Shown piece after piece: positions 1 to 12,200 of a stretch of 64,000 nt of DNA. How positions within the stretch are numbered: the first letter of the stretch is position 1; each line of letters starts with the position of its first letter. The stretch comes from Onthophagus taurus (lineage: Eukaryota > Arthropoda > Insecta > Coleoptera > Scarabaeidae), in NCBI RefSeq assembly GCF_036711975.1, contig NC_091970.1, positions 1,867,501-1,931,500 on the forward strand. The letters are read 5' to 3'. The notes below the pieces were generated by a model that saw only the letters and a list, made by a program, of their open reading frames with translations, made no database searches and was not told the DNA's origin. The position numbers and the translations under genes were made by a program.

Positions 1-1
1 A

Positions 2-1840
2 TATACGATGCGAACGACATTATCCGTAGCAATTACAGAAATGGTAGCTCCAATAAATCGGACCGAAAAACATATAATCGATTCGTGCCCAAATCCGGAC
101 GGAACATTTACAAATACAGGAACGGTTACAGTAAGAATAATCTCATTAACATTTTTAATTGACATCGATTACTACATATTAATGTTTTTTTAGCATCCGG
201 ATAAATTGTATAACTGGGACGAAACAACGCAAGGCTTAATTTTAAGCTCATTTTATTGGGGTTATGTAATCACCCATCTTCCGGGAGGAATTTTAGCTGA
301 AAGATACGGCGGAAAACATTCTTTGGGTTTTGGAATTTTATCAACAGCGATTTTTACGATTTTAACACCAGCCGTTGTTTATTTAGGCGATTATAAATGG
401 TTAATTGTTTTGAGGGTTTTAGAAGGAGCTGGGGAGGTAAATAAATAGTAATTTTATCTAATTCCATTAAAAAAAGCAATTTTAGTTCAAAACTTGACTT
501 ATTCTGGTAATTCATTACATCACTAGTGATATAATGAAATCATTACATCACTAAGTGATATAATGAAATCATTACATCACTAGTTATAAAAAAGTGACAT
601 TATATAATTTTAGGGTACAACTTTTCCCGCTTTAAACGCTTTGTTGGGGAAATGGGTCCCTCCTAGTGAAAAATCAAAAATTGGTACCTTAGTTTTCGCC
701 GGAAGTCAAATAGGGACGATCGTTTCAAACTTTTTAAGCGGTTATATTATTCACGTTACGGAAGATTGGGCGAGCGTTTTCTATTTATTCGGCGGTTTCG
801 GTATCGTTTGGTTCATTTTTTGGACTTTTCTTTGTTACAATGACCCAGAATCGCATCCTTTTATCACCGAGGATGAAAAACGGTATCTTAGGAAACAATT
901 AGGTAAAAACTTTTTAAACACATTCTTATGTTTGTAAATAAATAATTAATTTTTTTTAGTTACAATTTCAAATAAGGATAAAAAGATCCCTTGGAAACCC
1001 ATTTTAACTTCGATACCTTTATGGGCTTTGGTAGCCGCCCAAATTGGTCACGATTGGGGATTTTTCGCTATGGTCACTGATCTCCCCAAATATATGTCTG
1101 ATATATTAAAATTTAAAGTAAAAGAGAACGGGTTTTGGTCATCTTTGCCTTATTTGTTTATGTGGATTATCTCGTTAAGTTCCGGGTGGTTATGTGACCA
1201 CATTATCCAAAAGAATTACATGAAGATTACGTTTGCAAGGAAATTCTTTACATCAATAGGTAAAGCACAAAAAAAGACAACAAAAAGGGGTACTTACATT
1301 TCATTTTTTAGCTTCAATTGGTCCTGGAATCTTTATAATTGGGGCTTCTTATGCTGGCTGCGATAGAGTAACCGTGGTCTTGTTATTTACCATAGCGATG
1401 GGTTTTATGGGCACCTTTTATTGTGGGATGAAAGTGAACGCTTTGGATTTATCTCCGAATTATGCAGGAACTTTGATGGCGATTGTTAATGGTATTGGGG
1501 CAATTAGCGGGATGATTACTCCATATTTAATTGGAACTTTAACAGAAGATGTAAGTATCCATCATAACCTAGAAAAGAAAGAAAAAGTAATTATTTTTTA
1601 TTCTAGCATTCATTATCGCAGTGGAGATTAGTTTTTTGGATCACGTTGGGGGTGCTATTAACCTCGAACGTGGTGTTCGTTCTTTTTGGTAGTGGCGAAG
1701 AGCAATGGTGGAACAATCCAAATCATTCAAATTTCACCAAAACCAATAAAAACAATGTAGAAGCAAATCAAAGCGATAAAAACCAAGATTTGAAAAATAA
1801 AGATAAAGTAGTGACGAAAAACGAAACGACTAAACTTTAA
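2..1840 (+). CDS. SLC17-family MFS anion/phosphate cotransporter, gene A (5' truncated)
   Basis: Predicted 12-span Major Facilitator transporter of the SLC17 (sialin / insect inorganic phosphate cotransporter) family, probably moving organic anions or phosphate with Na+ or H+. Exons by GT-AG and phase: 2-130, 194-436, 614-902, 960-1259, 1312-1550 and 1607-1840 (stop TAA). They join in frame to 477 residues. Family signatures seen are AYTMR..LSVAITEMV at the end of TM1, GYVITHLPGGILAERYGGK, QIGHDWGFF, KVNALDLSPNYAGT and the C-terminal SGEEQWW. By comparison with genes B and C about 30 N-terminal residues, including the tiny first exon, lie left of the window. The tail is hydrophilic, rich in Asn and Lys. 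It has one intron (903-959) absent from B and C. Substrate cannot be told from sequence; membership of the family is secure. Confidence 0.92.
511..582. repeat. Short palindromic tandem repeat in intron of gene A
   Basis: About two and a half copies of a unit of about 30 bases (TCATTACATCACTAGTGATA..), each carrying the self-complementary core ATCACTAGTGAT or a one-base variant. It sits in the intron 437-613, close to the 3' splice site. Confidence 0.75.
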
Positions 1841-1944
1841 TCTTTTGTGATATTTTTTGTTATATTTTAAGATAAACTTGTACAGATCTTTTTCTTTAAT
1901 TTTACTTATTTATTGAATAGTTTCTATGAAATTGTTAAATTAGA

Positions 1945-1950
1945 AATAAA
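1945..1950 (+). terminator. Probable poly(A) signal of gene A
   Basis: Canonical AATAAA about 105 bases after the stop codon of gene A, in AT-rich DNA. It is the first good hexamer in the 3' region. Confidence 0.5.
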
Positions 1951-2119
1951 ATTGAATACGAAATTTTTAATCATACCAATTTTTTCTTGTTTCCATTTAA
2001 ATACTTTAATAATTTAAATGAAGATTGCAAAACGGGGTTAAGGAGCATCAAAATATGGAGAGTACACCTTACTATTTAGTGGGATGGCAAAATTATGGAG
2101 AGCACATTATGGAGTCAAC

Positions 2120-2340
2120 ATAAAACATCTCATACATAAACAAGAATGCAAAAGAACTCAGAACTACAAAATACATTACAGCAAATGAAAACTTTAAGAA
2201 CTATCCTAGATTAGAAGAGAAAAGGGCAAACATAAACTGCCACGTATAGCAATGGACAGAAAATCAGCAGAAGACTATAAAAAAGATGGCAAGACAATTG
2301 AACTTTACATGACGATTCGAAATATTAGGAAACTTGAGAA
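2120..2340 (+). mobile_element. Possible decayed LINE 3' end
   Basis: Broken frames contain fragments like the C-terminal part of non-LTR retrotransposon polyproteins: an RTTK..TLRTI-like stretch and, further on, KRWQDN. There is no continuous frame. The call rests on resemblance only; it may be related to the RTTEM fragment at 12740-12841. Confidence 0.3.
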
Positions 2341-2425
2341 AAAATCAAGAATGACCCAAAAACACGTTAAAAATAAAAAGAAAGTGCGAAAAAGTGACCA
2401 ACACTAGATTAACTTCAGTTATAAA

Positions 2426-2797
2426 CAGAGCCCGGACAGTTTAGGAAAAGTGCGCCCCTCTACACGAAACGATTTCCATGACAATGACGTAAGTACGTTG
2501 TTGTCGCTTTTGACACCTTTTAAGTTACTCTTCAAAATTGAATTTCGAAGAGCGATGAGCGTACCTTAGCGAAGAACTTGCAGCGCAACATTAACTAATG
2601 AATTAATAAAAATAATATAAAGATACGCACTGAATTATTCATTTTTGGTTTTATTAAATTTATAATTAATAAATTAATTATAATTTATTTCGTGACATAA
2701 GGTATGACGTATCCGACAGCTTCGCACGCTTCGATTGAATATTGAGACTGGAGTGGGAGGCGTTTTAGGATAATTTTCCTAAACTGTCCGGGCTCTG
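2426..2797. mobile_element. hAT-type MITE, 372 bp, with 8-bp target duplication
   Basis: Perfect 24-base terminal inverted repeats (2426-2449 and 2774-2797) beginning CAGAGCCCGGACAG. The element is flanked on both sides by the identical octamer GTTATAAA (2418-2425 and 2798-2805). A CAG-starting terminus with an 8-bp target duplication is the hAT superfamily pattern. No transposase frame lies inside, so it is non-autonomous. It sits between genes A and B at the edge of the 540-bp tandem family. Confidence 0.88.
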
Positions 2798-2811
2798 GTT
2801 ATAAAACTTCT

Positions 2812-4800
2812 ATTACATGATAACTAACTTCAGGTTTAAAATGTCAACCTCAATTTTGACATATTTGTAATCTTCATTAAAAATCCTTTAAAATGAGTAC
2901 AAACACGACATATTTATCTTCAATATTAATGAAGTTATGCTCAACTTCCGGTTAAGAATGTCAACGTCAATTTTGACATATTTGTAATCGTCGTGAAAAA
3001 TCCTTTAAAATGAGTCCAAACACGATAGGTTTAATTCCAATATTACTCGAGATATAAACAACTTCCGCTTTGAAATGTCAATGTCATTTTGACATATTCA
3101 TAATTTTTATAAAATGTCTTAATATTTGTCACAAAAAAAAATATATTAAAAAAAAATAAAAAATTGAGGTTGGTATTAATTTTTAAAAATTAAATTGCTA
3201 TCTTCATTGTTGCTAACTTCGGGTTTAATGTCTTTTATTCTAACTTTTTTGTTTTTTGAAATAAATGCGTCATGTTTTGACAAATTTTAAAGGTTTTTTT
3301 AATAAAGAATACATCATAAAAGTACACCATGAAGTTGTCCAGTTGTTTATTATATGACAACTACCTTCAGGTGTCAAATGTCAACCTCAATTTTGACATA
3401 TTTGCAATCTACATTAAAAATCCTTTAAAATGAGTACAAACACGACATATTTATCTTCAATATTAATGAAGTTATGGTCAACTTCCGGTTAAGAATGTCA
3501 ACGTCAATTTTGACATATTCTTAATTTTTATAAAATGTCTTAATATTTATCACAAAAACAAAAATATAATAAAAAAAAATAAAAAATTGAGGTTGGTATT
3601 AATATTTAAAAATTAAATTGCCATCTTCATGGTTGCTAACTTCGGGTTTAATATTTTTTATTTTAACTTTTTTGTTTTTTGAGATAAATGCGTCATGTTT
3701 TGACACATTTTAAAGGTTTTTTTAATAAAGAATACATCATGAAAGTACACCATGAAGTTGTCCATTTGTCTATTATATGACAACTACCTTCAGGTGTAAA
3801 ATGTCAACCTCAATTTTGATATATTTGCAATCTACATTAAAAATCCTTTAAAATGAGTACAAACACGACATATTTATCTTCAATATTAATGAAGTTATGG
3901 TCAACTTCCGGTTAAGAATGTCAACGTCAATTTTGACAGATTTGTAATCGTCGTGAAAAATCCTTTAAAATGAGTCCAAACATGATACGTTTAATTCCAA
4001 TATTACTCGAGATATAAGCAACTTCCGGTTTGAAATGTCAATGTCATTTTGACATATTCATAATTTTTATAAAATGTCTTAATATTTGTCACAAAAACAA
4101 AAATATAATAAAAAGAAATAAAAAATTGAGGTTGGTATTAATTTTTAAAAATTAAATTGCTATCTTCATTGTTGCCAACTTCAGGTTTAATATTTTTTAT
4201 TTTAACTTTTTTGTTTTTTGAGATAAATGCGTCATGTTTTGACACATTTTAAAGGTTTTTTTAATAAAGAATACATCATGAAAGTACACCATGAAGTTGT
4301 CCATTGTCTATTATATGACAACTACCTTCAGGTGTAAAATGTCAACCTCAATTTTGATATATTTGCAATCTACATTAAAAATCCTTTAAAATGAGTACAA
4401 ACACGACATATTTATCTTCAATATTAATAAAGTTATGGTCAACTTCCGGTTAAGAATGTCAACGTCAATTTTGACAGATTTGTAATCGTCGTGAAAAATC
4501 CTTTAAAATGAGTCCAAACATGATACGTTTAATTCCAATATTACTCGAGATATAAACAACTTCCGGTTTGAAATGTCAATGTCATTTTGATATATTCATA
4601 ATTTTTATAAAATGTCTTAATATTTGTCACAAAAACAAAATAAAAAGATAATAAAAAAAAATAAAAAATTGAGGTTGGTATTAATTTTTAAAAATTAAAT
4701 TGCTATCTTCATTGTTGCCAACTTCGTGTTTAATGTTTTTTATTCAAACTTTTTTGTTTTTTGAGATAAGTGCGTCATGTTTGGACTTATTTTAAAGGTC
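2812..4800. repeat. Tandem repeat family of about 540 bp (four units)
   Basis: Units begin near 2812, 3355, 3776 and 4315 (spacings about 542, 421 and 539; the second lacks roughly 120 bases). Each unit is itself built of related sub-units of about 120 bases that start AACTTCAGG, AACTTCCGG or AACTTCGGG, followed by ATGTCAA..TTTTGACATAT and TCCTTTAAAATGAGT. Another piece lies at 7631-8362 inside gene B. Diverged pieces, some in the opposite orientation, run on to about 5030. Confidence 0.85.
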
Positions 4801-5178
4801 TTTTAATGAAGATGACAAATATGTCAAAATTGACGTTGACGTTTCAAACCGGAAGTGATTGTATTTCCATTGCTATTAAAGTTAAATATGTCGAGTTTGG
4901 ACTCATTTTAAAGGATTTTTAATGAAGATTACAAATATGTCAAAATTGAGGTTGAAAGTTCGAACTTTTTGGTTTTTTGAGATAAATGCGTCAAGTTTGG
5001 ACTCACTTTAAAGGTTATTTTATGAAGATTACGAATATAATAATAAAATTAAAGTTGACATTGACAACTAACAAGCGCTACCTACCACTGCCACTAGAAC
5101 TAACACTAGACCGAGAACTAGAAACATTCGGATTTAGCCGCACGTCTCTCAAGACGGCTAAACCCGAACGATTCTATA

Positions 5179-5487
5179 TAATTGCCAAAGAAAACTTCAA
5201 GGTATAATTAATGTTTGTAAACAAAACTAACCTTACCTCACATTCCTTCACGCTATAATTGACATTACAAAAGAAAACTTCACGCTATAATTGCCATTAC
5301 TAATTGCCAAAGAAAACTTCATGGTATAATTAATGTTTGTAAACAAAACTAACCTTACCGAACATTCCTTCACGCTATAATTGACATTACAAAAGAAAAC
5401 TTCACGCTATAATTGCCATTACTAATTGCCAAAGAATACTTCATGGTATAATTAATGTTTGTAAACAAAACTAACCTTACCTAACAT
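5179..5487. repeat. Tandem repeat of about 121 bp
   Basis: Two and a half copies of a 121-122 base unit starting TAATTGCCAAAGAA at 5179, 5301 and 5422. Each unit contains CTTCACGCTATAATTG twice. Just upstream (about 5130-5170) a short hairpin is formed by GGATTTAGCCG and CGGCTAAACCCG. Confidence 0.8.
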
Positions 5488-5577
5488 TCAGCGTCTGAAG
5501 ACACAGGGCTAAAGCCGAAACTTAAAAATATACAACTTAGCGCTGAATAACAATTAAAACTAGAACTAACACTTGCA

Positions 5578-5665
5578 CTAGAACTATACTCTGTTTTTAA
5601 ACCAGGAGGAGTAAGCGCGAAAGTCAGATTACTCCTCCTGGTTTAAAAACAGAGTATAGTTCTAG
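5578..5665. repeat. Perfect 36-bp inverted repeat (hairpin, 16-base loop)
   Basis: Arms 5578-5613 and 5630-5665 are exact reverse complements over 36 bases; the left arm starts CTAGAACTATACTCTG. The loop is 5614-5629. No target duplication is visible. It may be the end of a foldback element together with the 121-bp repeats, or a young palindromic duplication. Confidence 0.9.
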
Positions 5666-6261
5666 ATTGTTCTAGATTTTGAATTATTACTAATTATTAC
5701 TAAATTATTATTAATCGGCGATCGGGCAGAAATAACAATATATGTGTCGAATATTTTTCCATACACTACCTATTTAAATTAATATAATTAGGCATGATGA
5801 TGTAATTTGAAAATAAAAGTAATGAATAGTAATAATAATAAAATGGGCCTATGTTTGTTAATAATGAAACAATGAATGTGCAGGACACAATTACACACTT
5901 AAAACGGTTTAACGGTCAATTGTATTATGATTAGTGGTCTACCAAACAAAAAATATTTTTTTAAACGTTGGAATTTCTTATACTTTATGCAATATTTCCA
6001 TCAAAATAAAATCCCAACAATAAAACATATAAATCAAGTTTATTACAAAAAATTCTTATCTATTATTTGCATTCATCACAATACCTCTATCAAACGAAAT
6101 GAAACTGAGGAACATTAAATCCAAACCATTTTTATGCAAACCATAAAGATAAAATATAAGATAAAATGTTAATATTAACATCACTATTGCATTGAACACT
6201 ACTAAATGAAAATTTGTTGTGAAAGCAAATCACAAAAGCTAACAAAAAGATCAAATCAATA
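5666..6261. other. AT-rich intergenic stretch upstream of gene B
   Basis: No gene or repeat recognised. An open frame at 5927-6118 resembles nothing I know. The promoter of gene B should lie here, but I see no clear TATA/Inr pair. Confidence 0.5.
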
Positions 6262-9200
6262 ATGTTGTTGGGTTGGAAAAAATCTGTATCAAAAAGTAAG
6301 TAAAAAAAAAATAATAAAAATTAACAAAAATTTAATTCATATTTTAGCATTTTTAATCCCACAAAGATATGTTATTGCAATAATGGGGTTTTTCGCGATT
6401 TTTAACGCTTACACGATGAGAATTTGTTTATCGGTGGCAATAACAGAAATGGTTCTGCCAAAAAATTCAAGTTCCATCAACCACGATGATACGTGCCCAA
6501 ATCCGAATTCGGGAAATAAAACGATTATGGTAAGAAAAATGACGAACAATGATTTTTAATAAAAATAAAACTCAATTTTGATAAGAATTATAGATTACGA
6601 TGTCAATCTATAATTTAGATAAAAAACGAATTGCATCGATCAAAATAATTTAAGTAAAAATAAGCGTTTGGAATTTTGTTAATCCTTAAAGATTATTAGA
6701 TTTGTTTGATCAATGATTTCCTTTTTATATTTTAAATCGCATTTCCTTTTTATTTATTTTTGTTTTAATAAGTTGGTATATTTAAGGATACTGATAATTT
6801 GTATGATTGGAGCGAGACCAGGCAAGGATTAATACTTTCATCGTTTTATTGGGGCTATGTAATTACCCATCTTCCAGGTGGAATCTTAGCTGGAAGATAT
6901 GGAGGAAAATATCTGTTAAATTTAGGTATTTTATCGACCGCTATTTTTACGCTATTAACTCCGATTGTCGTCGAAAAATTTGAATGGCAAGGATTGATTA
7001 CTTTAAGAGCGTTGGAAGGACTTGGAGAAGTAAGATATATAAAAAGTTTTCATAATTTAAGTATTAATTTTGTGAGGAAAATTTGGCAATTCACTTTTTG
7101 TGCCAAAAATCACTTTAGCACTTTTTTGGACAATATAAAGGAGAAATCAATTATAACAAAATAATAATTTCATAAATTAAAGGAAAGATGTTGCTTAACA
7201 ACACTTTAATACTGTTAGGAGTATGAACACAACATACAGTGTCCGCCAAAAGGTTAGGGACACCCTGTTTATTTTGGTTCCATTACACCTATATTCCTAA
7301 AATAACTATTTATGGTAAAGCGTTGAAATTTGGTATAGTGTAAACTAATATCACGTAAAATCACTAGGCAATTTTTGAGTTGGATCGGTACGCGGGAACA
7401 ATGCTATACAGGGTGTTCCTAAAGTTTGTTTGATCAGAACTTTTTTATTCTATCAAAACCCTACATTTATTTTTGCAGTTTCTAATATTAAATTTAGTTT
7501 AAAAACTTTTATCACTCTTAGAGAACATTGATAAAAACCACCCTTTTCGTATTAAATGCAAAAATGTTAGGTTCCGAATTCCATAACACTAAAAAAAAAT
7601 AAATAAATAATCTGAATTGGCAATGACAAGGTTCAGGTTTAAAATGTCAACCTCAATTTTGACATATTTGTAATCTTCATTAAAAATCCTGTTAAATGAG
7701 TACAAACACGACATATTTATCTTCAATATTAATGAAGTTATGGTCAACTTCCGGTTAAGAATGTCAACGTCAATTTTGACATATTTGTAATCGTCGTGAA
7801 AAATCCTTTAAAATGAGTCCAAACACAATAGGTTTAATTCCAATATTGCTCGAGATATAAACAACTTCCGGTTTGAAATGTCAATGTCATTTTGACATAT
7901 TCATAATTTTTAAAAAACGTGTTAAATTTTGGCACAAAAACAAAAATATAATAAAAAAAAATAAAAAATTGAGGTTGGTATTAACATTTAAAAATTAAAT
8001 TACCATCTTCATTGTTGCTAACTTCGGGTTTAATGTTTTTTATTTTAACTTTTTTGTTTTTTAAGATAAATGCGTCGTGTTTTGACAAATTTTAAAGGTT
8101 TTTTTTAATAAAGAATACATCATGAAAGTACACCATGAAGTTGTCCATTTGTCTATTATATGATAACTAACTTCAGGTTTAAAATGTCAACCTCAATTTT
8201 GACATATTTATAATCTTCATTAAAAATCCTTTAAAATGAGTACAAACACGACATATTTATCTTCAATATTAATGAAGTTATGCTCAACTTCCGGTTAAGA
8301 ATGTCAACGTCAATTTTGACATATTCATAATTTTTATAAAATGTCTTAATATTTGTCACAAAAACAACACTTTAACACTGTCAGTGTAGTATGAACACAA
8401 CATATAGTGTCCGCCAAAAGTTTAGGGACACCCTGTTTATTTTGGTTCCATTACACCTATATTCCTAAAATAACTATTTATGGTAAAGCGTTGAAATTTG
8501 GTATAGTGTAAACTAATATCACCAAAAATCACTAGGCAATTTTTGAGTTGGATCGGTACGCGGGAACAATGCTATACAGGGTGTTCCTAAAGTTTGTTTG
8601 ATCAGAACTTTTTTATTCTATCAAAACCCTACATTTATTTTTGCAGTTTCTAATAGTAAATTTAGTTTAAAAACTTTTATCACTCTTAGAGAACATTGAT
8701 AAAAACCACCCTTTTCGTATTAAATGCAAAAATGTTAGGTTCCGAATTCAATAACACTAAAAAAAAATAAATAAATAATCTGAATTGGCAATGACAAGTG
8801 AAAATCGAACTGAGCTGTCATAACTAATGTGATAACTTAGATTTCTTTTTTTTTTTAATGCTATTATTGAAATCGGAACATTTTTACACTTAACACAAAA
8901 CCGGCGATTTTTATCAATATTATCTAAGAGTAATAAAAGTTTCTAAACTAAATTTACTATTAGAAACTGTAAAAATAAATGTAGGGTTATGATGGAATAA
9001 AAAAGTTCTGAGCAAACAAACTTTAGGAACAGCCTGTATAGTATTGTTCCCGCGAAGTTAGATACTATTGTTTTTACATGAATCGTTATCATTTTCACTC
9101 TAGTATATGTGATTAAATTTGTTCCCCGAGTCACCGAAACACCCTGTATACAGGGTGTGTCAAATGTCTGGAATATAGTCAATAACTTCGCCAACAAAGA

Positions 9201-12200
9201 AAAATGTTTCAAATATAAGTTTCTTTATTAATCGCTGCGCATTTTTTGGCGATATCCTCTTGTTTGTATTGTTTTTGTTTCGTTGCTATGGCAACCAACA
9301 TTGTTATTTTAAACGGGATTCATATGTTTTTTTGCATTTTTTGATAAAGGATCAAATCAAATCTATAACCTGCACCGTACCCATACATTATTAACATTTG
9401 GATTCCTTGCGTTCGCTTAATTGCGCCATATTTGTTTAAACTGTCATTTTTTTGACATTTAAAGCTGTCAAGGGCCTTATTTTATTTAAAATTTTAGAAA
9501 ACGCATTTTTTCTCGATTTTATTCCTACACAACCATATGATTTGATATGTTCATTGCATAGAAGGATTTATCCTCTATCAAAGTATGCAAAAAAATATAT
9601 GCATCTCACTTAAAATAATAATGTTAGTTGCCATAACAACGAAACAAAAAACAATACAAACAAATATTGCCAAAAAATGCGCCTCGATTAATAAAGAAAC
9701 AAGTATGTGAAACATTTTTCTTTGAAATCACAAATGGTAAAATTATATTCCAGACATTTGGCACACCTGTATATGAAGTGTTCATCCCTATCTTTCGATC
9801 TAAAATAGTTACAACATGTTCGCCGCTTCCGGTCTAATTTAGCCGATCTAATCAACTGGTCATTATATCGCTGTGCCTCGGCCGCAAATTAATTATATTG
9901 CCTCGGCATTAATTATAGCTGAGGTCGTTTGCTGCCGAGGCTCAGTGATTAATATTATATGAAGATGAATCTGATTTCGTCGCAAGCTTTTCATAACGTG
10001 AAATTGAAAAATCGGCCTCGGCTGTAATTAAAATGTTAACTGTATGTTATCTCATTAAACTGAGGTTGCTTGCGACCGAGGCTCTGCGATTAATATTATA
10101 ACAAGTTGAAACTGGTGATCATATTACCGCGCCTCGGTTTTATCACGTGACATTGTAAATCTTTTGATTAATTAAGACGAGGTCGCTTGAGGCCGAGGCT
10201 CATTGAGTAATGTCATATCAACCTGAAAAAGGTCGTAACATTGCTGTGCCTCGGCTGTAATTATGATTAACGTCGTCGTAAGCGGTCCCGGTTTTAATTA
10301 AAGTGAGAAGTGTATGATTTTATCTAATTAAGCCGAGGTTGCGGCTTAAGAAACTAATATTTGAAACATTTTTCTTTGAAATCACAAATGGCGAAATTAT
10401 TGATTATATTCCAGACATTTGGCACACCCTGTATATGAAGTGTTCATCCCTATCTTTCGATCTAAAATAGTTACAACATGTTCGCCGCTTCCGGTCTAAT
10501 TTAACCGATCTAATCAACTGGTCAAGAAATTAACAAAACTGGTCATTATATCGCTGTGCCTCGGCCGCAAACGACCTCAGCTATAATTAAAGCCGAGGTC
10601 GCTTGCGGCCGAGGCTCGGTGATTAATATTATATGAAAATGAATCTGGTTTCGTCGCAAGCTTTTCATAACGTGAAATCGAAAAACCGGCCTCGGCTGTA
10701 ATTAAAATGTTAACTGTATGTTATCTCATTAAACTGAGGTCGCTTGCGGCCGAGGCTCATTGATTAATGTCATATCAACCTGAAAAAGGTTGTAACATTG
10801 CTGTGCCTCGGCTGTAATTATGATTAACGTCGTCGTAAGCGGTCCCAGTTTTAATTAAAGTGGGAAGTGTATGATTTTATCTAATTAAGCCGAGGTTGCG
10901 GCTTAAGAAACTAATATTTGAAACATTTTCCTTAGAAATCACAAATGGCGAAATTATTGATTATATTCCAGACATTTGGCACACCCTGTATATGAAGTGT
11001 TCATCCCTATCTTTCGATCTAAAATAGTTACAATATGTTCGCCGCTTCCGGTCTAATTTAGCCGATCTAATCAACTGGTCAAGAAATTAACAAAACTGGT
11101 TATATCGCTGTGCCTCGGCCGCAAACAACCTCAGCTATAATTAAAGCCGAGGTCGCTTGCGGCCGAGGCTCAGTAATTAATATTATATGAAAATGAATCT
11201 GGTTTTCATATTACTATGCCTCAGTCGCAAACAGACTCAGCTTTTCATGACGTGAAATCGTAAAAGCGGCCTCGGCTGTAATTAAAATGGGAACTGTATG
11301 TTATCTCATTAAACTGAGGTTGCTTGCGACCGAGGCTCTGCGATTAATATTTTAACAAGCTGAAACTGGTGATCATATTACTGCGCCTCGGCTTTATCAC
11401 ATGAAATTGTAGACCAGTGATTAATATCACATCTACTTCAGTTTTTGGCCATCCTGTAGATCAATACAACTGTAATTAGTTGTATTTATTTCACTAGCGA
11501 ACATTTGAAGTGTAATTATACAAATCTTCAACTTAGTGACTGAAAAATCTGTTTCAAAGAAACATATTGATAACTGCTGAATGTAAATGAAAAACAAAAA
11601 GCACTATTTTTGCATTAAAAATTTGAATGTGTAGTAAAAATCATAAGCCATAACCATCGTATTATAAGCGTTTTCGCTTCTTTCTATTTTTTTCATTCTC
11701 CCTCGTGACATTCTTCTTTTTGTTATTATTGTTGGACATTATGCACGTCTTATATATTCTAACTTTGCTGTCAGTTCTTATGTATTTATTATACCAAAGG
11801 TCTCTAAGGCGAATGATTTTACTGCTGTCTTATTAGTTTGTGGTCTTAGGTCTTTAACAGCATCATTGTAGCTGGAAGTTTGTACGCCCAGGTAGACAAA
11901 CTTTATGACCTACTCGATTAGAGTGTTTCCAACGACCAATTTACATCTTATTGGCTCCCTTTGCTATCACCATGCATTTGGTTTAATCAGTAGAGACCAG
12001 CATGTTCAGTTCTTTGTTCATTTGGTAGATCTTGTAAAGTTGTTTTTGTCCTATTGTGTAACCAAGGTGCATAGTTTCTATAACATTGTCCATTAGCAGA
12101 TTAAATAAGAATGGACTGAGACTGTCACCTTGCCTGACTCTTCTTGGTGGTATATCAGCCACGATCTCCTAGTCCCTTCCATTCCATGAAGTTATATTCC

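Noticed and set aside
7197..8796. LTR retrotransposon, because of two ~430-base direct repeats
   Set aside because: The inside is satellite sequence with no gag/pol or primer-binding site, and there is no target duplication; a tandem duplication explains it better.
11905..12096. Plus-strand 63-codon open frame
   Set aside because: It is the antisense shadow of the LINE reverse transcriptase relic.
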